Part shown: positions 16,268-24,208 of the stretch, piece by piece
Layout: each line of letters starts with the position of its first letter
How positions within the stretch are numbered: position 1 is the stretch's first letter
From: an uncultured delta proteobacterium
Lineage (GTDB): Bacteria > Desulfobacterota > Desulfovibrionia > Desulfovibrionales > Desulfovibrionaceae
Length of the DNA: 64,000 bases
Assembly: GCA_903835685.1 (NCBI GenBank)
Contig: CAILNX010000022.1
Coordinates: 1-64,000, forward strand
Reading direction: 5' to 3'
Position numbers and translations under genes: made by a program
The notes under the pieces: generated by a model
What the model was told of the DNA's origin: nothing
The model's input: only the letters and a program-made list of their open reading frames with translations
The model's database searches: none

Positions 16268-16499
16268 GGGACAGCTCCTTGGTGAAAGGTTTTTTTGTCC
16301 CTGTAGCATGTTCAATGTGAAAAACAATATGTAATGCATGAAAAAATGATGAAAACGAATTGTTTATTGGTGTGAATTCGTCGATACGATATACATGAAA
16401 ACAGTGAGGTGCTCACGCCGGTGCGGCTGCGGCCACGCCGGAGGCACAAGCCCCTCCGGGCATCGAAAAAGCCCCTTGGGCCGCGCCAGAGCCAGGTCG

Positions 16500-16700
16500 G
16501 CCGAGGCCTGTTATCAGGCATGTGGTATGTGTTTGGGCATTTTTCTTGCCAGCAACCGGAAACAGACGTACGGATAAAACACAGGGACGATTGGCTGGGA
16601 ATACCTGCCCGGGTACATTGACTGGTCGGTCTGGGCCAAGGCCGAAAGCTGGGGCAAGGGCCGCAAGGCCGCCCAGGCCGACCTGGCCCCCGATGGCCTT
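16500..16700 (+). other. Degenerate 5' region of the M23 effector-like gene
   Basis: Bases 16515-16550 resemble the leader just before the 3899 gene (GGCATGyGGTATGTG then an A/T-rich stretch). At 16585 GGACGATTGGCTGG mirrors the ATGGACTACTGGCTGG start of the paralogue, but AGG replaces ATG and one extra G shifts the frame. From 16578 a frame open into the peptidase reads WEYLPGYIDWSVWAKAESWGKG with no ATG, GTG or TTG until 16701. GGGCATTTTTCTTGCC at 16535-16550 has sigma-54-like GG-N10-GC spacing. The rest of the gap back to 16268 shows nothing coding. Confidence 0.5.
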
Positions 16701-17393
16701 GTGGCCCTCGACGCCCAAGACCCGGCAACCCGGAACCAGGGGGTCGAAACCCCGCCCGAGGCCAACACGGAAACCACCACCCTGCCCGAAGAGGACACGA
16801 CCGAACCGCCTGCCGATCAGATCGGGGGCGGGGATGAGGACAAGCAGGTGGGCCAGATCGGCACAGGCCAAGGGCTCGGTGGTGGCGGGGTTGAGGGCGG
16901 GGCTATCGGGGGGATGCCCTCGGGCCAAGCCAAAACCAATCCGCCCGCCGTCCTGCCCAAGTCTCCCCTTGGCACGGACTATAGGATAACGAGCCCGTAC
17001 AAGGAGAAGAGAAAAGATGGCTCGGAACATGGTGGCGTCGATATAAAACGCAATGATCGCGAGGCTGATCCAATCGTACGCGCAGCTGGTGGCGGCACAG
17101 TGGTCGATGTGAGCGCAAACAATGGAAAGAAATCTGGTGATTACATTACCATACAAACAGATGACGGGTATACGGAAAAATATTACCATACGAATGGCGT
17201 TGTTTATGGCCTAGAACGTGGTGACAAAATTACTGAAGGCCAAACTATTGGAGAATATAATAAATCTGGAGATGCCTCAGGACCACATCTGCATTTTGAG
17301 GTCGAGCATGACGGCCAAAAAATCGATCCCATGGAATACTTGAAACAATTGGAACTCAAGCACGGGAACAGCGGGCAGAACATCAAACCATAG
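16701..17393 (+). CDS. M23-family peptidoglycan endopeptidase, possibly a truncated effector
   Basis: From the first standard start (GTG at 16701) the protein has 230 residues and no signal peptide. Residues 1-85 are an acidic, Gly/Pro-rich linker like those of the two MDYWL genes. Residues 95-215 are a LytM/M23 domain with the zinc and catalytic residues of HGGVDIK, YYHTN and PHLHFEV. The reading frame continues upstream of the GTG without a start, so the 5' end is probably damaged. The linker DNA is GC-rich and the peptidase DNA markedly richer in A/T, as if joined by recombination. An exported FGE-like protein follows. Confidence 0.7.
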   Translation: MALDAQDPATRNQGVETPPEANTETTTLPEEDTTEPPADQIGGGDEDKQVGQIGTGQGLGGGGVEGGAIGGMPSGQAKTNPPAVLPKSPLGTDYRITSPYKEKRKDGSEHGGVDIKRNDREADPIVRAAGGGTVVDVSANNGKKSGDYITIQTDDGYTEKYYHTNGVVYGLERGDKITEGQTIGEYNKSGDASGPHLHFEVEHDGQKIDPMEYLKQLELKHGNSGQNIKP

Positions 17394-17425
17394 CGCAAGA
17401 CGATTCTATCACTGGGGGATAAGAT

Positions 17426-18292
17426 ATGGGGAGTTTCAGACTGGTATTCCTGATGGTATGCATCTCGATCCCCGTCCTGGCCCATGCTCTGCCCATGGAA
17501 TATACCCCGGACCCGGAGCCGGGCACGACCTGGACCGAACCGACCACGGGCATGGAGTTCGTGTGGATTCCGGCTGGGTGCTTCATCATGGGCTCGAACA
17601 GCACCCAGGCGCCTTATGATGAGAAACCCGCCCACAAGGTCTGCCTGGACGGATTCTGGATGGGCCGATTCGAGGTAACCAACGCAGAATACCGGAAGTT
17701 CAAGCCGCCCCACGACAGCGGGAGGCTTCTGGGGCTGTCTTTAAACGGCGACCGGCAGCCGGTCGTCAACGCCACCTGGATCGACGCCCGGTTGTTCGCC
17801 AATTGGCTTTCAAAGAACAACGGATCGTTTTTTGAACTGCCCACCGAGGCCCAGTGGGAATATGCGGCCTTGGCCGGTGCCGGTGCCGAGACCTATTACG
17901 GCGAGACCTATTACGGAAAGGAATCACCGTGTCTTCATGGGAACTTCCGAGACCAGTCCTATGACAGGAGAAAACCGACCAGGGGCACCCTGGACTGCGA
18001 CGACGGTCATGCCGTGACCGCCCCGGTGGGAAACTATCGGCCCAATCCCTTCGGACTATATGACATGCTGGGCAATGCCCTGGAAATGTGCCTGGACGCT
18101 GGCCATGCGGGAGCCTACCGAACTCATGCCCGCCGCAACCCCCTGGACGTGGCCTTGGACGGTGATGGGCGCGTGGCTCGCGGAGGTTGTTATGTGTGCG
18201 GCATGAGTCACCCGGACGGCAAAACTCGCTTGGGCGTGACCATTGATGTCGCCAGCCCGGATGCGGGCTTCCGTTTGGTGCGGGAGAAATAA
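17426..18292 (+). CDS. Exported formylglycine-generating-enzyme-like (SUMF1 fold) protein
   Basis: The 288-residue protein has a signal peptide (MGSFRLVFLMVCISIPVLAHA) and an FGE/SUMF1 domain: FVWIPAGCFIMGS, DGFWMGRFEVTNAEYRKF, LPTEAQWEYAA, NPFGLYDMLGNALEM and DAGFRLVREK. No sulfatase is nearby. It lies 32 bp downstream of the M23 gene. As I recall, FGE-like proteins accompany some secreted bacterial effectors as immunity proteins. That role is a plausible reading here but unproven; it could also be a stand-alone structural or modifying protein. Confidence 0.75.
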   Translation: MGSFRLVFLMVCISIPVLAHALPMEYTPDPEPGTTWTEPTTGMEFVWIPAGCFIMGSNSTQAPYDEKPAHKVCLDGFWMGRFEVTNAEYRKFKPPHDSGRLLGLSLNGDRQPVVNATWIDARLFANWLSKNNGSFFELPTEAQWEYAALAGAGAETYYGETYYGKESPCLHGNFRDQSYDRRKPTRGTLDCDDGHAVTAPVGNYRPNPFGLYDMLGNALEMCLDAGHAGAYRTHARRNPLDVALDGDGRVARGGCYVCGMSHPDGKTRLGVTIDVASPDAGFRLVREK

Positions 18293-18350
18293 GGATTTGG
18301 CCCGGAGCCGGGGACGCGCGAAGCGTAGACGCGTTCCCGGCCCTGGCCAT

Positions 18351-18393
18351 AAAAAAAGCCGGGAGGCCGGTCTTTCAACCAGCCTCCCGGCCT
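18351..18393 (-). terminator. Terminator of the dapA operon
   Basis: On the minus strand a GCCGGGAGGC/GCCTCCCGGC stem is followed by seven T residues. Confidence 0.85.
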
Positions 18394-18420
18394 TGAGTGA
18401 GCGGGGTGTGGGGAAGGGCC

Positions 18421-19296
18421 TTAGATCAGCCCGGCCTCGGACAGGGCGGCCTTGAGCCTTACCAGGTTGTCCGGGGTCAGCGGGACCAGCGGCAGGCGCA
18501 ACTCGGGTCCCATGCGACCCATGAGGTGCAGGGAGGTCTTGACCGGGATGGGGTTGGTCTCCAGGAACATGGCCCGGTTGAGCGGCTGCATCTCGAAATG
18601 CAGGCGCTTGGCCTCTTCCTGCTCGCCCGCGAAAAAGGCCTGGCACAACAGGCTCATCTTGTCCGGCAGGATGTTGGAGACCACGGAGATGACCCCGTGC
18701 CCGCCGATGGCCAGGGTGGGCAGGACCGTGAAGTCGTCCCCGCTCATGAGCTTGAACCCCGAGGGGCACTGCTCCAGGATGTCCGAGATCTGGATCAGGT
18801 TGGCCGTGGCCTCCTTGACCCCCTTGACCTCGGGAATCTCCTTGGCGATGCGCGCCAGCGTGGCGGGCAGGACGTTGGTCCCGGTGCGGCTCGGCACGTT
18901 GTACACGATCATGGGCAGGGGGCAGGCCTTGGCAATGGCCTTGAAATGCTCGATGAGCCCATCGGGCGTGGGCTTGTTATAATAGGGGGTGATCTGGAGC
19001 ACGGCGTCGGCCCCGGCCTTCTTGGCCAGGATGGTCAGCTCCACGGCCTCCCGGGTGTTGTTGGAGCCTGCCCCGGCCAGGACCGGGACCCGGCCCTTGG
19101 ACTGCTCCACGCAGATCTTGATCACCTGGCCCTGTTCCACATGCTCCAGGGTGGCGGCTTCGCCCGTGGTCCCGCAGGGAACCAGGCCGTTTATGCCCTG
19201 TTCGATCTGCCATTCGATGAGTTGCCGGTAGGCCTCCTCGTCCACGGTCCCGTTCATGAACGGGGTGACGAGGGCGGTGAATGCGCCCTGGAACAT
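18421..19296 (-). CDS. dapA: 4-hydroxy-tetrahydrodipicolinate synthase
   Basis: DapA condenses pyruvate with aspartate semialdehyde in lysine/diaminopimelate synthesis. The 291-residue protein is full length. It has the pyruvate-binding GTTGEAATL, the catalytic Tyr in YNVPSRTGTN, and Lys in the GVKEATANLIQ segment that forms the Schiff base. The start is 18 bp after the stop of the UshA-like gene with a GGGGAGA site. It is probably the last gene of an operon with hup and the UshA-like gene. Confidence 0.95.
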   Translation of the reverse strand: MFQGAFTALVTPFMNGTVDEEAYRQLIEWQIEQGINGLVPCGTTGEAATLEHVEQGQVIKICVEQSKGRVPVLAGAGSNNTREAVELTILAKKAGADAVLQITPYYNKPTPDGLIEHFKAIAKACPLPMIVYNVPSRTGTNVLPATLARIAKEIPEVKGVKEATANLIQISDILEQCPSGFKLMSGDDFTVLPTLAIGGHGVISVVSNILPDKMSLLCQAFFAGEQEEAKRLHFEMQPLNRAMFLETNPIPVKTSLHLMGRMGPELRLPLVPLTPDNLVRLKAALSEAGLI

Positions 19297-19314
19297 ATGC
19301 TCTCCCCTTGAAGG

Positions 19315-20229
19315 CTATGGGTTGATGCCCGCGAGGCGGTCGTTGACCCCGGGGTCCGAGGGCTTGGAATCGTCCAGGCCCTGATTGTCCATCTCGAAAC
19401 CGTCCTTGGGCCAGGTGAAATCCCGCCTCTGGCCCGGCCAGGCCTTGACCGTCACGGTCTGCACGGTCTTGCCCCGGGTATAGCCCCGGAGCCAGAGGAC
19501 CTTGCCCCCGGCCGCGGTCTGGTCCGTGCCCGGCCCGGGTCCGGCCCCGAGCAGGATGTCCACGGCCGCCGGGAACCGGGTCACATAGGCGCTCTCGGCC
19601 AGATAGCCCCAGGGGCTTATGCCGATCACCAGCCCGCACTGCTGGCGCAGGCTCTCGGCCCGGTCGGCCAGGGCCGAGACCACGCCCGCCGTGGGAGCTT
19701 CCTGTCCTTGCGGCAGGGGCGGCAGGACGAGCACCCCCACCTTGCGGCCGTCGGCCAGGGGCAGGACCCGCTCGGTCAGCTCCCGGGCCACCAGGAAATT
19801 CGGCGGCCAGGCCGTCGTGCGCGCCGTCAGGCTGTCCGCCTCCCCTGGGGAGAGCACCCCCAGGTCATAGCCCAGGCCGAAGAGGACCGAGGCGAAAATC
19901 TCCAGGCTCTTGGGGCTGGAAAAGGCGTTGTCCGTGGCGTTTAAGTTCGGCCCTCCCGAAGCGTGGAACTCGCCGGGTCCGGCCAGGAAAAGCAGGGGCC
20001 GGGTGCGGTCAGCCCTCAAGGATGCGAAAAGGGCGGCCCTCCGGGCCAGCCCGCCAATGGTGTGCGCGCCTCAACTGGGACAGGGCTTGTACTCCCCCTG
20101 GGTCTCGGCCGTGTAGGCGACCAACAGGGGGGGCAGGGGAGTCTCGGCCCGGGCTGGCGCGCACCAAAGCAAGAACCCGGCCGTGGCCAGGGCCAGGGCC
20201 GGGAGAAAAAACCGCGGCGGCTGGCGCAT
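19315..20229 (-). CDS. UshA-like exported protein, predicted selenoprotein
   Basis: The frame from the ATG at 20227-20229 is open to 19315 except for TGA at 20071-20073 (codon 53). Before it are a signal peptide (MRQPPRFFLPALALATAGFL...APARA) and LLVAYTAETQGEYKPCPS. After it comes GAHTIGGLARRAALF. CPS-TGA-G fits a CPSCG motif with the second Cys replaced by selenocysteine. From memory, NCBI recognises a family named UshA-like (seleno)protein. The product would have 304 residues. Its start overlaps the stop of the HU-type gene by 1 nt. The biochemical role is unknown to me. Confidence 0.8.
20031..20052 (-). promoter_or_regulatory. Candidate bacterial SECIS hairpin (UshA-like gene)
   Basis: The element begins 18 nt after the TGA. 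GGGC and GCCC, then GGCCC and GGGCC, form a nine-pair stem with a single bulged U and a GGA loop 29-31 nt from the TGA. A bulged U and an apical GG are hallmarks of bacterial SECIS elements. Confidence 0.6.
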
Positions 20230-20504
20230 CAGGTGTTCAGGAAATCTTTCAACTCTTTTCCGGGACGGAAGAAGGGCAGTTTCTTGGGGCTGACCTTGAC
20301 CACGTCCCCGGTCTTGGGGTTGCGGCCCTGGTAGCCCTTGTAATCCTTGATCTTGAAGGAGCCGAATCCCCGAATCTCCACCCGGTCGCCGCGTACCAGG
20401 GCTTCCTTGATGGAGTCGATGAAGGCCCCGACGATGACCGAGGCCTCGTCCACGTGAAGATTCTTCAGTTCGGACAAGGTCTTGATGAGTTCGCTCTTAT
20501 TCAT
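20229..20504 (-). CDS. HU/IHF-family DNA-binding protein
   Basis: The 91-residue histone-like protein begins MNKSELIKTLSE. It has the beta-arm consensus VEIRGFGSFKIKDYKGYQGRNPKTGDVVKVSPKKLPFFRPGKELKDFLN, including the DNA-intercalating Pro in RNPKTG. The acidic insertion HVDEASVIVGAFIDSIKEAL and the length are closer to the IHF-beta-like proteins of deltaproteobacteria than to E. coli HU. GGGGGAAG precedes the ATG at 20502-20504. Confidence 0.92.
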   Translation of the reverse strand: MNKSELIKTLSELKNLHVDEASVIVGAFIDSIKEALVRGDRVEIRGFGSFKIKDYKGYQGRNPKTGDVVKVSPKKLPFFRPGKELKDFLNT

Positions 20505-20622
20505 GCTTCCCCCTTTTTCGGGCTGGAGTCCAGGAGAGGGGCCGAAAGCCCTCGCCCGCCCCGAGGCCACATCTGACCGTGGGCCAAGTATTCCGAAAAA
20601 AAGCGTTTTCTGTCAAGCCCCT

Positions 20623-21444
20623 TTAGCCCTTGAAAGCAGGGAAATTCGAGAGTGGGGAGGATGCGGACAGAAATGCCTGATTTTCTTCACGATATTTTAT
20701 GAGAATCTGGGACAGGGCCAGGATGTCCCGGGCCGCGCCGGAGCGCGGGGCGTTCTTCATGAGCGGGGTCTGCTTGCGCACCGAGTCGGGCACGGCCTTG
20801 TCGTGGCGCACCGAGCCCATGTACACCGGGTCGATGTCCAGAAATTTCCGGCAGGCCGCAGCCAGGCGGGTGAAGGTGGCCTTGGCCTCGGCCGTGCTGG
20901 CCGCGTCGTTGACCAGCACGTGGAACTCCTCCACATGGTGCTTGTTCACCAGGACCTTCATGAGCGCGTAGCCGTCGGTGAGCGAGGTGGGCTCGGGCGT
21001 GACCACCACCAGGCGCAGATGGGCCATGGAGGCGAACGAGAGCACCGTGGGGCTGATGCCCGCGCCCAGGTCCAGGATGAGGTAGGAGTAGCGGCCGAGC
21101 AGGTCCTTGAGCTTTCGAAACAGCTCCTCGCGCTGCTCCTCGTCCATCTCCACCAGTTCGGGCACGCCCGAGGCGGCCGGGAGCAGGTCCAGGCCGTTCT
21201 TTTCCAGGACCGTGACCACGTCCAGGGGGGAGACCTCCGGGGTGAGCAGGTCCTGGAGGTTCTTTTCCGGGGAGATGCCCAGCATGACGTCCAAGTTGGC
21301 CAGCCCTAAGTCGCAGTCCATGAGCATGGCCGACTGGTTCTGGGCGTACAGGGCGTAGCCCAGGTTCAAGGCGATATTGGACTTGCCCACGCCGCCTTTG
21401 CCGGAGAGCACGGCCAGGGACAGGGTCTTGTTCGGATTGCTCAT
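20623..21444 (-). CDS. MinD/ParA-family ATPase, FlhG-like
   Basis: The 273-residue protein has the deviant Walker A LSGKGGVGKSNIALNLG, the second motif DCDLGLANLDVMLGI and YLILDLGAGISPTVLSF. This is characteristic of FlhG/YlxH proteins that control flagellar number and position. FlhF is not in the window, so the role is inferred from sequence. It is followed by no obvious terminator and preceded, 2 bp away, by the GGDEF-like gene. Confidence 0.85.
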   Translation of the reverse strand: MSNPNKTLSLAVLSGKGGVGKSNIALNLGYALYAQNQSAMLMDCDLGLANLDVMLGISPEKNLQDLLTPEVSPLDVVTVLEKNGLDLLPAASGVPELVEMDEEQREELFRKLKDLLGRYSYLILDLGAGISPTVLSFASMAHLRLVVVTPEPTSLTDGYALMKVLVNKHHVEEFHVLVNDAASTAEAKATFTRLAAACRKFLDIDPVYMGSVRHDKAVPDSVRKQTPLMKNAPRSGAARDILALSQILIKYREENQAFLSASSPLSNFPAFKG

Positions 21445-21446
21445 GC

Positions 21447-22310
21447 CTATCCCTTTTTGAACAGAAACTGTTTTTCGCTGGCCAGGACCAGGGTTTCCCG
21501 GGAGCCGAAGTCCATGTCCGGCGAACTCACGGCCTCCACGCGTCCGGACTCCCCGCCTCGAGCCCGGGTCAGGGCCTCGTCAGCCAGGGCCATGAGGCGG
21601 TCCAGTTCGCATTCGCTTTTGCCCCGGTAGCTGGTCAGGCCCACGTAGCAGGAAATTCCGGCCTCCCGGGCCGAGGCCCCGTCCCCCCCGGGCAGGGACA
21701 ACTCGTGCACGGCCGAGGCCAGGCGCTCCAGGATGCGCCGGGCCTTGGTCGGACCCAGGCCCGAAAATATCAGGGCGAAGCGGCCGTGCCCCAGGTAGGC
21801 GGCCAGGTCGTAGCGCCGCTTCAGGGTATGGATGATCCCGGCCACGGCCTGGAGCAGCACGGCCCCGTCCTCGCCCTGGGTCAGGGCCTCGCCCTCCAGG
21901 TCCACCAGGGCCAGGCTCACCGGCGCTTCGGCCCGGCGCGAGCGCTCCATCTCCAGGTCCAGGCCGTGCTCAAAGGAGTGCCGGTTGTCCAGGCCCGTGA
22001 CCGGGTCGTGGGGGTCGGCGTAGGACAGGGCGTCCAGCCGGTACTGGATGTCCGAAAGATGGGGGTAGGCCTCGGGGCCAAGGGGCAGGGTCAGCCAGTT
22101 CCGCAGGTCGTGGCGCTGGGCCAGGGAGCGCCAGGTGGCCAGATCCAGGCCCCGGCAGAGCCGGAACACGGCCAGGGCCGCACCCGAGTCCCGGGGGGAG
22201 GAAGGATCCCCGTCCGCCTTGGCGTACACGTCCCCGCGCAGGGACAACAGTTCGGTGAGCATGGCCTCCAGGTCGGGCGCGGTCTGCTCAGAGTTCTTTT
22301 TTTTCGGCAT
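21447..22310 (-). CDS. Degenerate GGDEF-domain protein
   Basis: The 287-residue cytoplasmic protein has the entry motif of GGDEF domains (DPVTGLDNRHSFEHGLDLEMERSRR). The active-site GG(D/E)EF is replaced by GHGRF, so diguanylate cyclase activity is unlikely. The N-terminal 90 residues are unrecognised. It may bind nucleotides or partners, perhaps the neighbouring FlhG-like ATPase, given the 2-bp spacing. The start (ATG at 22308) overlaps the prfB end by 23 bp. Confidence 0.8.
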   Translation of the reverse strand: MPKKKNSEQTAPDLEAMLTELLSLRGDVYAKADGDPSSPRDSGAALAVFRLCRGLDLATWRSLAQRHDLRNWLTLPLGPEAYPHLSDIQYRLDALSYADPHDPVTGLDNRHSFEHGLDLEMERSRRAEAPVSLALVDLEGEALTQGEDGAVLLQAVAGIIHTLKRRYDLAAYLGHGRFALIFSGLGPTKARRILERLASAVHELSLPGGDGASAREAGISCYVGLTSYRGKSECELDRLMALADEALTRARGGESGRVEAVSSPDMDFGSRETLVLASEKQFLFKKG

Positions 22311-23407
22311 GGGCGAAGAGGAGGTATCCTCGGATGAAATCGTCCAAATCGCCGTCCAGCACGGCGTCCACATTCCCGGAATCCGTCGACGAGCGATGGT
22401 CCTTGATCAGCCGGTAGGGCTGAAGCACGTAGGACCTGATCTGGCTGCCCCAGGCGATGGCGTCCTTGGTCGAGTAGTCGGCCTTCTTGCTGGCCTCGCG
22501 CTTCTTGACCTCCAGGTCGAAGAGCCGGGCCTTTAAGATCTTGAAGGCCTGCTCCTTGTTCTTGAGCTGGGACTTCTCGTTCTGGCACTGCACCACCAGG
22601 TTGGTCTCCAGGTGGGTGATGCGCACGGCCGAGTTGGTCTTGTTCACGTGCTGGCCGCCCGGACCCGAGGCCCGGAACACGTCGATGCGCACGTCCTCGT
22701 CGCGCACGGTGATGTCGATCTCCTCCTCGGCGTCGGGCCAGACGTCCACCGAGGCGAAGGAGGTGTGCCGACGTCCCGAGGCGTCAAAGGGGGAGATGCG
22801 CACCAGGCGGTGGATGCCCGACTCCCCCTTCAAAAAACCATAGGCATACGGCCCGGCGATGCGGATGGTGACACTTTTGAGTCCCGCCCCTTCGCCGGGA
22901 AGATAGTCCATGATCTCCAGAACATAGGCCTTGCGCTCGGCCCAGCGGCGGTACATGCGCAAAAGCATCTCGGCCCAGTCCTGGGCTTCGAGTCCGCCCG
23001 CGCCCGGGTGCACCACCATGATGGCCGAGTTCTTGTCCTCGGGCTCGGACAAAAGGGTGGACATCTCGGTGTCTTTCAGCCGGGAGCGCAGGATCTCCAG
23101 GTGCTCGTCCAGGGCCTCCAAGGCCTCGGGGCTGGGGTCGTCCTGGGCCAGGGCCAGCCACTCGTCCACCTCGCCCTTGGCCTCAAAAAGCCCGTCGAAC
23201 AGGGTGTTGCGATTCACCAGGCGGCTTTTCTCGCGCATGAGCGGGGTCATGTCCTCGGGCCGGTCCCAGACCCCGGGCTTGGCCATCTCTTTCTCGATCT
23301 CGGCCAGGCGGACCTTCACGCCATCCGAGTCAAAGTCGCCCCCAAAGGCTGGAGAAACTCTCGATCAGGTCGCCCGACAGGGCTTTGAGTTCTGATAATT
23401 GCAGCAT
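22288..23407 (-). CDS. prfB: Peptide chain release factor 2, with programmed +1 frameshift
   Basis: RF2 releases peptides at UGA and UAA. Translation starts at the ATG at 23405-23407 ([10 protein letters not shown]) and reaches CTT TGA at 23330-23335. Upstream of this is the Shine-Dalgarno-like TTGGGGGCGA that stimulates shifting. After the +1 shift CTTTGAC reads L-D and the frame runs to 22288, giving 372 residues. The GGQ motif lies in [19 protein letters not shown]2 shortage promotes the shift, an autoregulatory loop known in many bacteria. In an organism using UGA for selenocysteine, RF2 level also matters for recoding. Confidence 0.95.
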
Positions 23408-23474
23408 GGTCTGTTCGTGGCTCCGAAAAAAGCGTTGGAAGCGGGAAGGACTGTACACCGCGTCGGGGCGGTTG

Positions 23475-23840
23475 TCATGTGTTTGATGGGGTGGGCCGCG
23501 TGGGGCGCTCCTGGGACTTGATGTAGGCCCGCAGGGCGGCGTTGATCCGGGTCTGGTAGCCCCGGCCGCCGTGGGAGCGGAACCAGGCCAGCACGTCCCG
23601 GTCCAGGCGCAGGGAGACCTTTTCCTTGGACTCCCGCAGGAAATCCTCCAGCCGCATGGGCCTGGCCCCGGGGATCAGATCCTCGGGCAGGGGGAGGTTG
23701 TCCGTGTCGTTCTCGGCGTTGGCCGTCAACTCCGCATCGTCCATGCCCGCCACCCGGCCCCAGTCCGTGCCCGAAGGCATGCGCCGGACTTCCTCGGCGG
23801 TCATGGCTGCACCTGGCTTGAATTTATGTGTCAAAACCAT
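23475..23840 (-). CDS. brnA: BrnA-family antitoxin
   Basis: The 121-residue protein starts MVLTHKFKPGAAMTAEEV. It ends in a ribbon-helix-helix-like region (EKVSLRLDRDVLAWFRSHGGRGYQTRINAALRAYIKSQ), the BrnA DNA-binding signature. It overlaps brnT by 17 bp. It neutralises BrnT and normally represses their promoter (family knowledge). The ATG at 23838-23840 was chosen for agreement with the family start. Confidence 0.9.
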   Translation of the reverse strand: MVLTHKFKPGAAMTAEEVRRMPSGTDWGRVAGMDDAELTANAENDTDNLPLPEDLIPGARPMRLEDFLRESKEKVSLRLDRDVLAWFRSHGGRGYQTRINAALRAYIKSQERPTRPTPSNT

Positions 23841-24105
23841 ATCTTCTCCTCTCCCGGGCATTGGCCCGGCGCACGGAAATGATCCGGAACACCTCGCCGC
23901 GCAGGGTGAAAGCCACCACCAGTACCTGGCCCTGCCCCTGTTCATGACATTGGCCCACGGCCAGGCAGCGCTTCTCCCCGTAGTCCCGCCGCAGGTCTTC
24001 GGCCAGCCAGGGCGAACCGCACAGCACTTCCACGGCGTCGGGAAAATCGATCCCGTGCTTAGCCAGGTTCGCCCGGCGCTTGGTTTCGTCCCACTGGAAG
24101 AGCAT
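23824..24105 (-). CDS. brnT: BrnT-family ribonuclease toxin
   Basis: The 93-residue protein begins MLFQWDETKRRANLAKHGIDF, the typical BrnT start. It has GEVFRIISVRRANARERRRY at the C-terminus, carrying the catalytic Arg residues of the RelE-like fold. Starting at 24105 rather than 24123 puts the ATG 5 nt after a -10 box, implying a leaderless mRNA. Its partner brnA is coupled downstream. Confidence 0.9.
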   Translation of the reverse strand: MLFQWDETKRRANLAKHGIDFPDAVEVLCGSPWLAEDLRRDYGEKRCLAVGQCHEQGQGQVLVVAFTLRGEVFRIISVRRANARERRRYGFDT

Positions 24106-24139
24106 GACAAAATGTATGGACAAAATGTGGGTCTGTCAA
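24106..24139 (-). promoter_or_regulatory. brnTA promoter with tandem operator repeats
   Basis: TTGACA (24134-24139) and TACATT (24111-24116) are separated by 17 bp. Two direct repeats ACATTTTGTC (24119-24128 and 24106-24115) sit 13 bp apart over the spacer and the -10. They are a likely BrnA operator. The -10 ends 5 nt before the brnT ATG. Confidence 0.75.
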
Positions 24140-24186
24140 GGGCGGGGGAATTTGGAAGGGGGGAGACGATGAGGCAGAAGGGAGAA

Positions 24187-24208
24187 AGAGAGATTTATTT
24201 CGCTCTCT
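24187..24208 (-). terminator. Possible terminator at the end of lnt
   Basis: On the minus strand AGAGAG and CTCTCT pair across a 10-nt AT-rich loop, followed by TTCTCCCTTCT. The hairpin overlaps the lnt stop codon. Confidence 0.4.
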
